Below, piece after piece: positions 1-7,000 of a stretch of DNA of 9,644 nucleotides. A model generated the notes under the pieces. It worked only from the letters and a program-made list of their open reading frames with translations. It was not told the origin of the DNA and ran no database searches. The stretch covers positions 1 through 9,644 of the forward strand of contig JAOUDR010000067.1 in NCBI GenBank assembly GCA_029859185.1, given 5' to 3'. A program made the translations under genes and the position numbers. This stretch comes from Gemmatimonadota bacterium. GTDB lineage: Bacteria > Gemmatimonadota > Gemmatimonadetes > Gemmatimonadales > GWC2-71-9. Within the stretch, counting starts at the first letter, position 1, and every line of letters begins with the position of its first letter.

Positions 1-59
1 AACTCATCATTGAGGTCGACGCGGCGCTCGGAAGCGTGGAGATCGAGCGCTTCCGGTAG
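1..59 (+). CDS. C-terminal end of a LiaF/toastrack-like protein (partial, 5' end outside window)
   Basis: Only the last 18 codons are visible, in the frame starting at base 3 and ending at the TAG at 57-59. The peptide LIIEVDAALGSVEIERFR has alternating hydrophobic beta-strand character with a G-S-V-E-I ending. This resembles the C-terminus of LiaF-like or 'toastrack' (DUF2154/DUF2807-type) beta-solenoid domains, which often belong to membrane proteins of cell-envelope stress responses. With so few residues the family is a guess from the G-S-V-x-I pattern; that this is the end of a real gene on the + strand is more likely than not. A hairpin follows 25 bases after the stop. Confidence 0.45.
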   Translation, partial: LIIEVDAALGSVEIERFR

Positions 60-84
60 CGGTTCGAGCTTCCGCGCCGTCTCA

Positions 85-113
85 CCGACCCGCTGACCCC
101 GTCAACGGGTCGG
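85..113 (+). terminator. possible hairpin terminator after the partial upstream gene
   Basis: An 8-bp perfect inverted repeat (CCGACCCG at 85-92 and CGGGTCGG at 106-113) encloses a 13-base loop, 25 bases after the TAG of the upstream partial gene and before the next start at 152. No clear T-run follows (CTTGCATTTG). It may end transcription or simply mark the 3' end of the upstream mRNA. The region 60-151 otherwise holds nothing I can identify, and no convincing promoter. Confidence 0.35.
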
Positions 114-151
114 CTTGCATTTGCCCGGTCGGTACGCCAATCTCCGCCACG

Positions 152-487
152 ATGCGCCTCCCGTGGCTCGTCCCCCCCCAACCGTTTCTCGGCCTGTTGC
201 TTCGGCGCGCGACCGTGCTCTGGATCTTCAGCCGCATGTTCATCGCGTTCTACGCGGTGGTCGTCCTGGGGGGCGGGCTCTCCGTCCTCCCGGAGACAGC
301 CTGCCTTGGTCTCACGACCAGCGTGGCCCTCACGGTGCTACTGGCGGGACTCACGGTGCTCGACGTCCATCGCCGTCACGAGGTGATCCTCCTCGCCAAT
401 CTCGGCGGGAGCCGCCGGGGGGTCTTTCTCCTGGTTGCGCTCCCCCTGCTGGGGCTCGAAGCCCTGACATGCCTCCTCCCACCGTGA
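152..487 (+). CDS. small three-helix membrane protein, putative partner of the following ABC ATPase
   Basis: This 111-residue protein has three likely membrane segments, at about residues 23-42, 53-71 and 91-108. No signal peptide or known enzyme motif is visible. Between helices 2 and 3 lies a basic stretch with the pattern HRRHEVILLANLGGSRR (73-89). A charged E followed by a hydrophobic run and an L-G-x-S-R turn recalls the cytoplasmic coupling segment of ABC permeases such as those of the LptF/LptG or ABC-2 type; this is a resemblance, not a proven homology. The 3' end overlaps the ATPase gene by 19 bases, or by 4 if that gene starts at GTG 484, which argues for translational coupling and a shared complex. 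At this length it would be only half the size of a usual permease. The ATG has no good Shine-Dalgarno sequence, so the start is uncertain. Confidence 0.6.
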   Translation: MRLPWLVPPQPFLGLLLRRATVLWIFSRMFIAFYAVVVLGGGLSVLPETACLGLTTSVALTVLLAGLTVLDVHRRHEVILLANLGGSRRGVFLLVALPLLGLEALTCLLPP

Positions 488-1182
488 ACGCCCGCCTCGC
501 CATCGAAGGGGTCTGGAAGCAGTTCGGCGGGCGCGCCGTGCTGCGGAACGCGTCCGTCTGGGCCTACCCGGGCGCCGTTACGGTGCTCTTTGGCCGTAAC
601 GGGGAGGGCAAGTCGACACTGCTCCGTTGTGGTCTCGGTCTGCTCCGCAGCGACAACGGTGTTACCATGCTCGGCGACCACCGGTTCTTCCGCCCGTCGC
701 TTTCAGCGCTCGCGCTCCAAGGGTTGTTCTTCCTGCCAGACCGTGACCTGTTCTCCCCCGAACTCACGCTCGGGCGCCAGCTCGGCGCCCTGAGGCGGCG
801 CTTTCCGGAAGCTCGGCCGGAGCTCCTGGCAGAGGTGCTCAGGGACCCCGCGCTGCTCGAGCGACGCTCCCACGAGCTGTCGGGAGGCGAGCGGCGCCGG
901 GCGGAGATCGGATTCGCCCGTGCTCGCGCACCGGCCGTATTCCTGGCCGATGAGCCCCTGCGCGGTCTGGCGCCCCTCGACGGGCAGGCGGTGGCCGATC
1001 ACCTGCGTGCCCTCGCCGGCGATGGGTGTGCGATCCTGGTCACGGGCCATGAGGCACAGGCGCTGCTCGACATTGCCGATCACGTCGTCTGGATGACGGG
1101 TGGCACCACCCACCACCTCGGCACCCGGGACGAGGCCCTCGCGCACGACCAGTTCTGCTTCAACTATCTTCGCAACCCCTGA
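469..1182 (+). CDS. ABC transporter ATP-binding protein
   Basis: The 237-residue product is a single nucleotide-binding domain that would power transport through a membrane partner. All core motifs are visible: an A-loop aromatic near FGG, Walker A G-R-N-G-E-G-K-S-T around residue 44, a Q-loop Gln in the segment before FFLPDRDLFSP, the signature LSGGERRRAEIGFARA, Walker B VFLADEP, and the H-loop His in ILVTGHEAQ. It should be active. The reading frame is open back to 115, but the domain only begins near residue 1 of the ATG at 469. An in-frame GTG at 484 would make a GTGA overlap with the preceding stop and is an equally reasonable start; neither has a strong Shine-Dalgarno sequence. The substrate cannot be told. 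The only membrane partner in view is the short gene just upstream. Confidence 0.9.
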   Translation: MPPPTVNARLAIEGVWKQFGGRAVLRNASVWAYPGAVTVLFGRNGEGKSTLLRCGLGLLRSDNGVTMLGDHRFFRPSLSALALQGLFFLPDRDLFSPELTLGRQLGALRRRFPEARPELLAEVLRDPALLERRSHELSGGERRRAEIGFARARAPAVFLADEPLRGLAPLDGQAVADHLRALAGDGCAILVTGHEAQALLDIADHVVWMTGGTTHHLGTRDEALAHDQFCFNYLRNP

Positions 1183-1195
1183 CACGAGATCCCGC

Positions 1196-1714
1196 ATGCC
1201 ACGCTATGCCCGTCCATCCCCCCGGGAATTCTCCCCGTTCTACGCGGAGTACATCGCGTCCGTCCCCGATGGCGATGTCCTGGACCTGCTCGAGGCCCAG
1301 CAACACGAGATCGTCGCGCTCCTGCGCCCCCAGTCGGCCGCGCAGTGGCAATCGCGCTATGCCCCCGGGAAATGGTCCGTCAGCGAGGTGTTGGGCCACC
1401 TCTGCGACGCCGAACGGATTCTCTCCTACCGCGCCCTGCGGTTCGCGCGGGGCGACCAGACGCCGCTGGCGGGGTTCGAAGAAAACGACTACGTCCCGCC
1501 CGCCCAATTCGACGGGCGGAATCCCGAGAGCTTGCTGGTGGAACACGCGGCCATCAGAGGGTCCACCCTGGCGCTGTTCCGGCACCTGCCCGATGACGCC
1601 CCGGAGCGGATTGGCAGCGCCAACGGTGCGGAGGTTTCGGTCCGCGCACTCCTGTACATCATCACGGGTCATGAGCGGCACCACGTCCGGGTGCTGCGCG
1701 AACGCTACCTTTGA
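1196..1714 (+). CDS. DinB/YfiT-like metal-binding protein
   Basis: This 172-residue protein belongs by pattern to the DinB/YfiT four-helix-bundle superfamily, a group of small metal-dependent proteins that includes thiol transferases and proteins induced by DNA damage. The likely metal triad is His68 in the segment WSVSEVLGHLCDAER, plus His159 and His163 in GHERHHVRVLRER near the C-terminus, spaced as is usual for the family. The GKWSVSEVLGHLCDAE segment is typical of the DinB_2-type branch. The start at ATG 1196 is chosen because upstream in-frame sequence encodes low-complexity, shadow-like peptide and because it lies 13 bases after the ATPase stop. The exact reaction is unknown for most members; a link to the preceding ABC genes is positional only. 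Confidence 0.87.
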   Translation: MPRYARPSPREFSPFYAEYIASVPDGDVLDLLEAQQHEIVALLRPQSAAQWQSRYAPGKWSVSEVLGHLCDAERILSYRALRFARGDQTPLAGFEENDYVPPAQFDGRNPESLLVEHAAIRGSTLALFRHLPDDAPERIGSANGAEVSVRALLYIITGHERHHVRVLRERYL

Positions 1715-1758
1715 GACCACCGGCTCCGATGTAGTTTTCGCAGTCTTGAACGTCGCAC

Positions 1759-1764
1759 GGAGGT
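1759..1764 (+). promoter_or_regulatory. strong Shine-Dalgarno site of the DUF302 gene
   Basis: A perfect GGAGGT lies 4 bases before the ATG at 1769 (the AGG that follows also pairs). It is the best ribosome-binding site in the window and fixes that start. Most other genes here have weak sites. Confidence 0.75.
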
Positions 1765-1768
1765 AGGC

Positions 1769-2182
1769 ATGTCGGACCCGATCGCATTTGAAGTCGCACT
1801 GGCGGGCGACTACGACAGCGCACTCGAGCGCGTCACCGCGGCCCTGAAGGCGGAGGGCTTCGGCATCCTGACCCGCATTGACGTGCACACCACCCTGAAA
1901 GAGAAGATCGACGTGGAGTTCCGGCCGTACGCGATTCTCGGCGCGTGCAACCCCCGGTTGGCCCACCGCGCGCTGTCGCACGACGCCGAAGTGGGGCTGC
2001 TGCTCCCCTGCAACGTGACCGTGGAAGTCGCCCCGGGCGGGAAGGGATGCATCGCGCGCATCGCCGATCCGAAGATGATGATGTCGGCGGGTCGGTTCGG
2101 CGACGATGCGACGCTCGCTTCCGTGGCCCAGGAAGCGCGGGATCGGCTGGCGCGGGTGGCAGCGGCGCTCCGCGGAGACTAG
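1769..2182 (+). CDS. DUF302 family protein
   Basis: The 137-residue protein matches the DUF302 pattern throughout: an N-terminal segment A-L-x-R-V-T-A-A-L-K-A-E-G-F-G-I-L-T-R-I-D followed by the H-T-T-L-K-E-K segment (40-46), the F-R-P-Y-A-I-L-G-A-C-N-P stretch (51-62) with Cys60, and G-L-L-L-P-C-N-V (76-83) with Cys81. These two cysteine-containing segments are hallmark positions of the family. The fold is a small alpha/beta domain; the biochemical role is not settled, though members occur near redox, metal and stress genes. No signal peptide is visible, so it is probably cytoplasmic. It starts after a strong GGAGGT site and is separated by 54 bases from the DinB-like gene and by 71 bases from mscL. 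Confidence 0.9.
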   Translation: MSDPIAFEVALAGDYDSALERVTAALKAEGFGILTRIDVHTTLKEKIDVEFRPYAILGACNPRLAHRALSHDAEVGLLLPCNVTVEVAPGGKGCIARIADPKMMMSAGRFGDDATLASVAQEARDRLARVAAALRGD

Positions 2183-2253
2183 AGGGGGGGCTGGCAGCCC
2201 GTCCGCATGAACGCCAACTTAGGCGCTCACCTCAAACCCTGGATGAGGACCTC

Positions 2254-2715
2254 ATGAGCCTGGCGCAGGATTTCAAGAAGTTCGCGATGCGTGGCAACGT
2301 CGTGGACATGGCCGTCGGTATCATCATCGGCGGGGCCTTCGGCACGATCGTGAAGTCACTGGTGGACGACGTGCTGATGCCGCCCATCGGCATGCTGATC
2401 GGCAACGTCGACTTCGCCAACCTGTTCCTGGTCGTCAAGTCTGGTGATCCCGCCGGTCCCTACGCGACGCTGGCGGCTGCGAAGGAGGCAGGCGCGGTTT
2501 CCATGGCGTACGGCATGTTCATCAACGCCCTGGTAAGCTTCCTGATCGTGGCGTTCGCCGTGTTCCTCCTGATCCGAGCCATGGTGAAGCTCCAGAGCAA
2601 GGAAGATGCACCGCCCGCCGCCCCGACCACCAAGGACTGCGACTACTGCAAGACGAGCATCCCGATCAAGGCGGTACGCTGTCCGCACTGCACCTCCGAG
2701 CTCAAGGCCGCGTAG
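2254..2715 (+). CDS. mscL: large-conductance mechanosensitive channel MscL with C-terminal zinc ribbon
   Basis: MscL opens a wide pore when membrane tension rises and releases solutes during osmotic downshock. The 153-residue product shows the family N-terminus (a short amphipathic helix, then the F-A-M-R-G-N-V-V-D-M-A-V-G motif), TM1 at about 16-45 with V-G-I-I-I-G-G-A-F-G and D-D-V-L-M-P-P, an extracytoplasmic loop at about 50-85, and TM2 at about 86-110. After K112 the usual cytoplasmic helix is replaced by a proline-alanine linker and a four-cysteine knuckle, C129-x2-C132 and C143-x2-C146, with the look of a zinc ribbon. ATG 2254 is preceded by a TGAGGA site (about 6 bases away) and agrees with the family N-terminus; the frame extending upstream is not part of the protein. 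A strong hairpin follows the stop. Confidence 0.96.
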   Translation: MSLAQDFKKFAMRGNVVDMAVGIIIGGAFGTIVKSLVDDVLMPPIGMLIGNVDFANLFLVVKSGDPAGPYATLAAAKEAGAVSMAYGMFINALVSFLIVAFAVFLLIRAMVKLQSKEDAPPAAPTTKDCDYCKTSIPIKAVRCPHCTSELKAA

Positions 2716-2725
2716 CGCCGTAACT

Positions 2726-2752
2726 TCGGGGGCCGGTCAACCCGGCCCCCGA
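2726..2752 (+). terminator. perfect GC-rich hairpin downstream of mscL
   Basis: An 11-bp perfect stem (2726-2736 pairs with 2742-2752; core CGGGGGCCGG / CCGGCCCCCG) closes a 5-base loop TCAAC, starting 10 bases after the mscL stop. No T-run follows, as is common for terminators in GC-rich genomes. It separates the mscL block from the following outer-membrane protein unit and could act in either direction, although both flanking genes are on the + strand. Confidence 0.75.
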
Positions 2753-2800
2753 CTGCCTTCCCACGCTCGCATCTGGACGACGGCCCCGCGATCCCACAGG

Positions 2801-2814
2801 TTCAACGGGTTGAA
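2801..2814. promoter_or_regulatory. palindrome in front of the outer-membrane protein gene, possible operator
   Basis: TTCAAC-GG-GTTGAA is a perfect inverted repeat with 6-base arms and a 2-base centre, ending 12 bases before the ATG at 2827. It is followed at once by a G-run (2815-2821) that may serve as the ribosome-binding site. Its size and symmetry fit a repressor site, or a small hairpin that could hide the ribosome-binding site. No clear -35/-10 pair is recognisable in 2753-2800. Function is inferred from position only. Confidence 0.3.
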
Positions 2815-2826
2815 GGGGGGGGTACC

Positions 2827-5385
2827 ATGCGTACTCGTACCTGCAAACGGGGCGGCGCCAGGCGTCTCCTCACCGTGATCGCCACGCTCGCTGCCACCGC
2901 CGCTCCACTCGGTGCGCAGTCGGCGCGCCCCGACAGCCTCAGTGTGCAGGCCGGCGCCAAGTACGCCGCCGGCGCGCTGCACCGCCTCCTCTTCGGAACG
3001 GAGCACCGCGCCCTCTGGCAAGTGCCACTGCGCGTGGAGATCCTCGACCTCCGGACGTTCGCGGGGGGCCTGACGCCGACCACCGCAGGTGGGGGGTTCC
3101 AGACCGCGTCGCTGCGATTCAGGGGTGCGGACGGATTTCAATACGGCTTCCGCTCCGTGGACAAGGTCCCGGATGTGCTCTCGGAGGAGTTCGCAGGGAC
3201 GTTCGTCGAAGACCTCGTCGCAGACCAGATCAGCTCGCAGCACCCGTTCGCGGTGTCCGTGACGCCATCGCTGATGGAAGCGGCCGGCATGCTGCACACC
3301 GAGCCTCGCTTGGTCGTACTCCCGGACGACCCGGCACTTGGGCAGCATCGCGAGCGGTTCGCGAACATGCTGGGATACATCGAGCAACGGGCCATCGTGG
3401 AGCCGGGTCGGCCGGGGTTCGCCGGCGCGCTGGAAATCCTCGACAGCGACGAGTTCTTCGCGCTCACGGCACAGGGCCCGGCCAACCTCGTGGATTCCGA
3501 GCTGCTCCTCAGAGCGCGGCTGTTCGACGTGTGGATCGGCGATTGGGACCGGCATCCCCGCCAATGGACGTTCGCGCGATTCTCGGAGACGCCGCCCCAT
3601 GTCTGGACGCCGCTGCCCGAGGACCGCGATCAGGCGTTCTCGCGGTTTGACGGGGTCATGCTCGGCATCGGCCGGCTGTCGGTCCCGTTCATGCTCAACT
3701 TCGGGCCCGCGTACGGCAACCCGGTGGGCGTTGGCTGGAACGGACGAGAACTCGACCGACGCTTCCTGACGTACGTGCCAGATGCCGCCTGGGATTCCGT
3801 GGCCGCCGACCTGGTGCACCGGCTCACGGATGCCGTTATCGACTCGGCGGTCGGCCGGCTGCCACCCGAAGCCTACGCCATCGACGGTGCCCGATTGGCG
3901 ACTACCCTCAAACAGCGCCGCGACCGGCTCCCCGCCTTCACCGCACGCCTCCGCGCAACCCTCGTGACCGAGGCGGAGCTCCACGCCACGGATGCCGCGG
4001 AGACCGTCGCGATCACGCATCTGGCGAACGGGGCCGTAGAGGTCGTGATCGCCGACCGGGCACATCCGGAATCACCCTACGTCCGACGCGCCTTCGACCC
4101 CACGCGCACGCGGGAGCTGCGCATCTACCTGCACGGGGGGGGCGACCAGGTCACGGTTCGGGGAGAAGCCAGCCGCATGGCCGTCCGACTCGTGATCGGG
4201 GGCCAAGCTACCGTCGCCGATTCGTCCTCCGGCCGCCGGCTCCGGGTGTACGCCGCTCCGAGCGACCGCGTCATCGGGCCCGGAAACCCGAACGTGGACC
4301 GGCGTGAGGATGCAGGTCCTCAGCCGACCCGCCCGTATCGGTACTACCGTGACTGGGGATCGATATGGGAACCCACGGGCTGGCTGGCCTACGGACCCGA
4401 CGTCGGCCTGTTCGTCGGGCCCGGTGTTCAGCTGACCGACTTCGGATTCCGGAAGTACCCGTTCGCCGCCCGTACGCGACTACGGGCCGGATGGGCATTC
4501 GGGGCCCAGACCGGTCGCGCCGATCTCGACATCGAGGCGTACGGGGAAAACGCACGGCTGCGCAAGGTCCTCTACGCCCGAGCGTCCGGGATCGAGGTCG
4601 TCCGCTACAACGGCGCCGGCAACGAAACGGTGCTCGACGCGGCCGATGAAGAGTTCTACCGCGTGCGCCAGCAGCAGTACCTCCTGCTGCCTGCCATCAC
4701 GGTTCCCATCGGACGGTGGTTCGAGTTCGGGCTCGGGCCGAGTGTGGAGTACATCAAGACCCGAGACGGCGACGGCCGGATCGTGGACGCCACACAGCCC
4801 TACGGATCGGGCGACTGGGGACAGGTGGCGGGCCGCGCCCGGCTCGAGTGGAACAGCCGGGACAGCGACCGCTATCCCACGCGCGGGATCTACGCACGGG
4901 TGGATGGGGCGGTGATCCCGCCCTGGTGGGACGTGGACTCGACGTACGGGCTCGTGGACGGCAGCATCGCCGCGTACGCATCCGCCTCGGGTGTGCCGCT
5001 GAAGCCCACCCTCGCGCTGCGGGTCGGGGGCCGGAAGCTCTGGGGGGCGTATCCGTTCTTCGCCTCGGCGTTCATCGGCGACGCCGCCTCCGTACGCCTC
5101 GGACGGCAACACCGCTACGCCGGTGACGCCTCGGCGTATGGCAACGCGGAACTCCGCCTGCGCCTCACACGTTTCTTCGTGATCCTGCCGGGGGAACTCG
5201 GGGCCTTCGGGTTGGCCGACGCCGGTCGGGTGTTTCTCGCGGGTGAGACGTCGGACACGTGGCATACGGCGTTCGGCGGGGGCATCTCGATCTCGCTGCT
5301 GCAGTCCGCCACGGTGCTGAGTATCGCGATCGCGCGTTCGTCGGAGCGCACGGGTCTGTACTTCGGAACGGGCATGGCATTCTGA
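2827..5385 (+). CDS. secreted kinase-fold-like domain fused to an Omp85-type outer-membrane beta-barrel
   Basis: The 852-residue protein begins with a signal peptide (basic residues 2-13, hydrophobic core 14-26, likely cleavage after Ala30 in LGA-Q). Residues about 45-390 form a domain with features of an atypical kinase: strands around SLRFRG (95-100) and YGFRSVDK, whose Lys113 could be the nucleotide lysine; the catalytic-loop-like DVWIGDWDRHPRQW (234-247); and PLPEDRDQAF (262-271), which resembles the metal-binding D-x-D of CotH-type kinases. From about 515 the sequence is rich in beta-strand and shows Omp85/BamA-like signs: YPTRGIYARVDG (683-694), YGNAELRLRL (771-780), GLADAGRVF (795-803), and a terminal aromatic Phe852 for recognition by the Bam machinery. 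The barrel should sit in the outer membrane with the N-terminal domain in the periplasm. Whether it phosphorylates anything is unknown; the motif resemblance is from memory. It is the first gene of a tight three-gene unit. Confidence 0.8.
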   Translation: MRTRTCKRGGARRLLTVIATLAATAAPLGAQSARPDSLSVQAGAKYAAGALHRLLFGTEHRALWQVPLRVEILDLRTFAGGLTPTTAGGGFQTASLRFRGADGFQYGFRSVDKVPDVLSEEFAGTFVEDLVADQISSQHPFAVSVTPSLMEAAGMLHTEPRLVVLPDDPALGQHRERFANMLGYIEQRAIVEPGRPGFAGALEILDSDEFFALTAQGPANLVDSELLLRARLFDVWIGDWDRHPRQWTFARFSETPPHVWTPLPEDRDQAFSRFDGVMLGIGRLSVPFMLNFGPAYGNPVGVGWNGRELDRRFLTYVPDAAWDSVAADLVHRLTDAVIDSAVGRLPPEAYAIDGARLATTLKQRRDRLPAFTARLRATLVTEAELHATDAAETVAITHLANGAVEVVIADRAHPESPYVRRAFDPTRTRELRIYLHGGGDQVTVRGEASRMAVRLVIGGQATVADSSSGRRLRVYAAPSDRVIGPGNPNVDRREDAGPQPTRPYRYYRDWGSIWEPTGWLAYGPDVGLFVGPGVQLTDFGFRKYPFAARTRLRAGWAFGAQTGRADLDIEAYGENARLRKVLYARASGIEVVRYNGAGNETVLDAADEEFYRVRQQQYLLLPAITVPIGRWFEFGLGPSVEYIKTRDGDGRIVDATQPYGSGDWGQVAGRARLEWNSRDSDRYPTRGIYARVDGAVIPPWWDVDSTYGLVDGSIAAYASASGVPLKPTLALRVGGRKLWGAYPFFASAFIGDAASVRLGRQHRYAGDASAYGNAELRLRLTRFFVILPGELGAFGLADAGRVFLAGETSDTWHTAFGGGISISLLQSATVLSIAIARSSERTGLYFGTGMAF

Positions 5386-5389
5386 GCCG

Positions 5390-7000
5390 ATGACCTCTCC
5401 TCCCGCCATTCGGCGTTTGTCACAGTCCATGCGGAGCCAGGGCACGTCCCTGCCACCCGATCTCCTGGCCCAGTCGTGCCGGCGGGTGGCCATCGCGAGC
5501 CTGCTCTTCGCCGCGGGGTGGGGGGGCTCGGCCGTCGTCTTCTACGTCACGCAATGGCTTGGGGGACTCCCCAACCTGGCGCAGGCGAGCGTCTGGCCTC
5601 AACCCGGCGTGCCCGTGGCGATGGCCGCCGTGGTGCTGTCCGTCGGAATGGCCTTCCTCGCGAGGCAACTGACCGATCGGCCTACGTTGCTGCTCGACGT
5701 CGGTCTGGGCTTTCTGGTGGTCACGGCGGCACTGATCGGATTCCTGAACCAGTGGGTGCCCAGTCCGCTCACCGGAGACATCAGCTGGATCTGCGCGATC
5801 ATCCTCATGTACCCGGCCATCGCGCCCGCCACGCCGGGGAAGGCCTTGGTCGCGGCGCTACTCGCGGCCTCGATGGACCCGCTGTGGTACGCCGTCGCGA
5901 TCGCGCGAGACGCCGTGCCGAACCCGTCCGCGGCCGATTTCCTGTTCCGCTTCTGGCCCAACTACCTCTGCGCCGTCGCCGCGATCGTGCCCGCCCGCAT
6001 CATCCGGGGCCTCGGTCGGCAGGTGCACCACGCGCGGGCCCTCGGCAGCTACCAGCTTGGGCCGAAGCTCGGAAGCGGGGGCATGGGGGAGGTCTATCAC
6101 GCAGAGCACCGCCTGCTTGCCCGGCAAGCGGCGATCAAGCTGATCCGGCCCGACCTTCTCGCGGCCGTCACGACGCACCAAGCCGATACGCACGTCGAGC
6201 GATTCCGCCGAGAAGCCGAAGCGGCCGCCCTGCTCCGGTCACCGCATACCATCGAGCTGTACGACTTCGGGTTCTCCGCGGATGGAGGGTTCTACTACGT
6301 GATGGAGTTGCTCGACGGGATCTCCTTCGAGGACCTGGTGGAGCGATCCGGCCCGGTAGCCGCAGAGCGCGCGGTGAACCTCATGTTGCAGGTATGCGAG
6401 TCCATCGGGGAAGCGCATGCCCGCGGCCTGATTCACCGGGACCTCAAGCCATCGAATCTCTTCACCTGTCGGGTGGGGATCCAGGTGGACTTCGTCAAGG
6501 TGCTCGACTTCGGCCTCGTGAAGGGTATCCAGACGGGCGACCCCACCCTCACCGCGCCCAACATCGCGGCGGGCACGCCCGCGTTCATGGCGCCGGAGGT
6601 GGCGCTCGGCGAGCCCGAGGCCGACGCGCGCATCGACGTCTACTCGCTGGGCTGCGTGTTGTACTGGCTGCTCACGGGCCAGTTGGTGTTCGAAGCCAAG
6701 AGTCCGGGCAAGCTGATGCACCTGCATATCCAGGAACCGCCGCCGCCGCCGTCCACGCGGACCGAACTGGAGATCCCGCCCGAGCTCGATGCGGTCGTGC
6801 TGGCCTGCCTCGCGAAGGACCCGGCCGACCGGCCCGGCAACGCCGACGACCTCCGTGCCCGGTTGGCCCAGCTCGGTCTCGGGGAGCGGTGGACCCGCGA
6901 TCGCGCGCAGCGGTGGTGGGAGACGCACAACCCGCACGCGCTCGATGCCTGCGAAGCGTGTAATCGCGGGCAGATCGTGCCTGCCCTTTCATCGGAGTGA
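5390..7000 (+). CDS. membrane-anchored Ser/Thr protein kinase (N-terminal six-helix membrane domain)
   Basis: This 536-residue protein carries about six hydrophobic helices (roughly 33-55, 74-92, 99-119, 131-147, 150-171, 184-205) followed by a Hanks-type kinase domain at about 219-490. The kinase residues are complete: glycine loop GSGGMGEVY (228-236), Lys250, alpha-C Glu275, HRDLKPSN with Asp351 and Asn356, DFG 373-375, and APE 401-403, so it should be active in the cytoplasm. The activation loop holds Thr386, Thr388 and Thr396. A tail after 490 has a W-W pair and CEAC (521-524). Most bacterial kinases of this kind have the kinase first and the membrane helix after; here the order is reversed, suggesting the membrane part is the sensor. 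It starts 4 bases after the stop of the outer-membrane gene and overlaps the next gene by 4 bases. An ATG at codon 14 is an alternative start. Confidence 0.95.
   Translation: MTSPPAIRRLSQSMRSQGTSLPPDLLAQSCRRVAIASLLFAAGWGGSAVVFYVTQWLGGLPNLAQASVWPQPGVPVAMAAVVLSVGMAFLARQLTDRPTLLLDVGLGFLVVTAALIGFLNQWVPSPLTGDISWICAIILMYPAIAPATPGKALVAALLAASMDPLWYAVAIARDAVPNPSAADFLFRFWPNYLCAVAAIVPARIIRGLGRQVHHARALGSYQLGPKLGSGGMGEVYHAEHRLLARQAAIKLIRPDLLAAVTTHQADTHVERFRREAEAAALLRSPHTIELYDFGFSADGGFYYVMELLDGISFEDLVERSGPVAAERAVNLMLQVCESIGEAHARGLIHRDLKPSNLFTCRVGIQVDFVKVLDFGLVKGIQTGDPTLTAPNIAAGTPAFMAPEVALGEPEADARIDVYSLGCVLYWLLTGQLVFEAKSPGKLMHLHIQEPPPPPSTRTELEIPPELDAVVLACLAKDPADRPGNADDLRARLAQLGLGERWTRDRAQRWWETHNPHALDACEACNRGQIVPALSSE
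6994..6997 (+). promoter_or_regulatory. GGAG site that bears on the transporter start
   Basis: GGAG at 6994-6997 lies 5 bases before a GTG at 7003, whereas the GTG at 6997 has no such site but overlaps the kinase stop as GTGA. The transporter may therefore start two codons later than given. Either start couples it to kinase translation. Confidence 0.4.

Noticed and set aside
115..143. TTGCAT-like -35 box before the small membrane protein gene
   Set aside because: No -10 box at an acceptable spacing; too weak to call a promoter.
115..468. N-terminal extension of the ABC ATPase frame back to base 115
   Set aside because: The extra 118 residues are arginine- and proline-rich without any domain and overlap the small membrane protein gene, whose hydrophobic pattern is far more protein-like. 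The ATPase domain begins at the ATG at 469.
1160..1981. 273-codon open frame on the - strand across the DinB-like and DUF302 genes
   Set aside because: It runs against two well-supported genes and an intergenic gap and shows no domain.
2188..2200. Small hairpin (GGGCT-GGC-AGCCC) after the DUF302 gene
   Set aside because: Only 5 bp with a 3-base loop, next to a G-run and without a T-run; expected by chance in such GC-rich sequence. The rest of the 71-base gap before mscL shows no firm promoter.
2737..4065. 442-codon open frame on the - strand
   Set aside because: It lies opposite the signal peptide and kinase-like domain of the outer-membrane protein gene, has an arginine- and glycine-rich composition with no domain, and starts inside another gene; a product of high GC content.
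4480..5493. 337-codon open frame on the - strand opposite the barrel
   Set aside because: Low-complexity, arginine-rich translation with no recognisable motif, while the + strand encodes a convincing barrel.
5476..6963. 495-codon + strand frame inside the kinase gene
   Set aside because: It is the frame-shifted shadow of the kinase gene, with an R/G/P/A-rich translation lacking kinase motifs.
6956..6967. C-E-A-C (codons 521-524) at the end of the kinase as a zinc site
   Set aside because: Only one cysteine pair is present and no second pair is nearby; not enough for a zinc ribbon.
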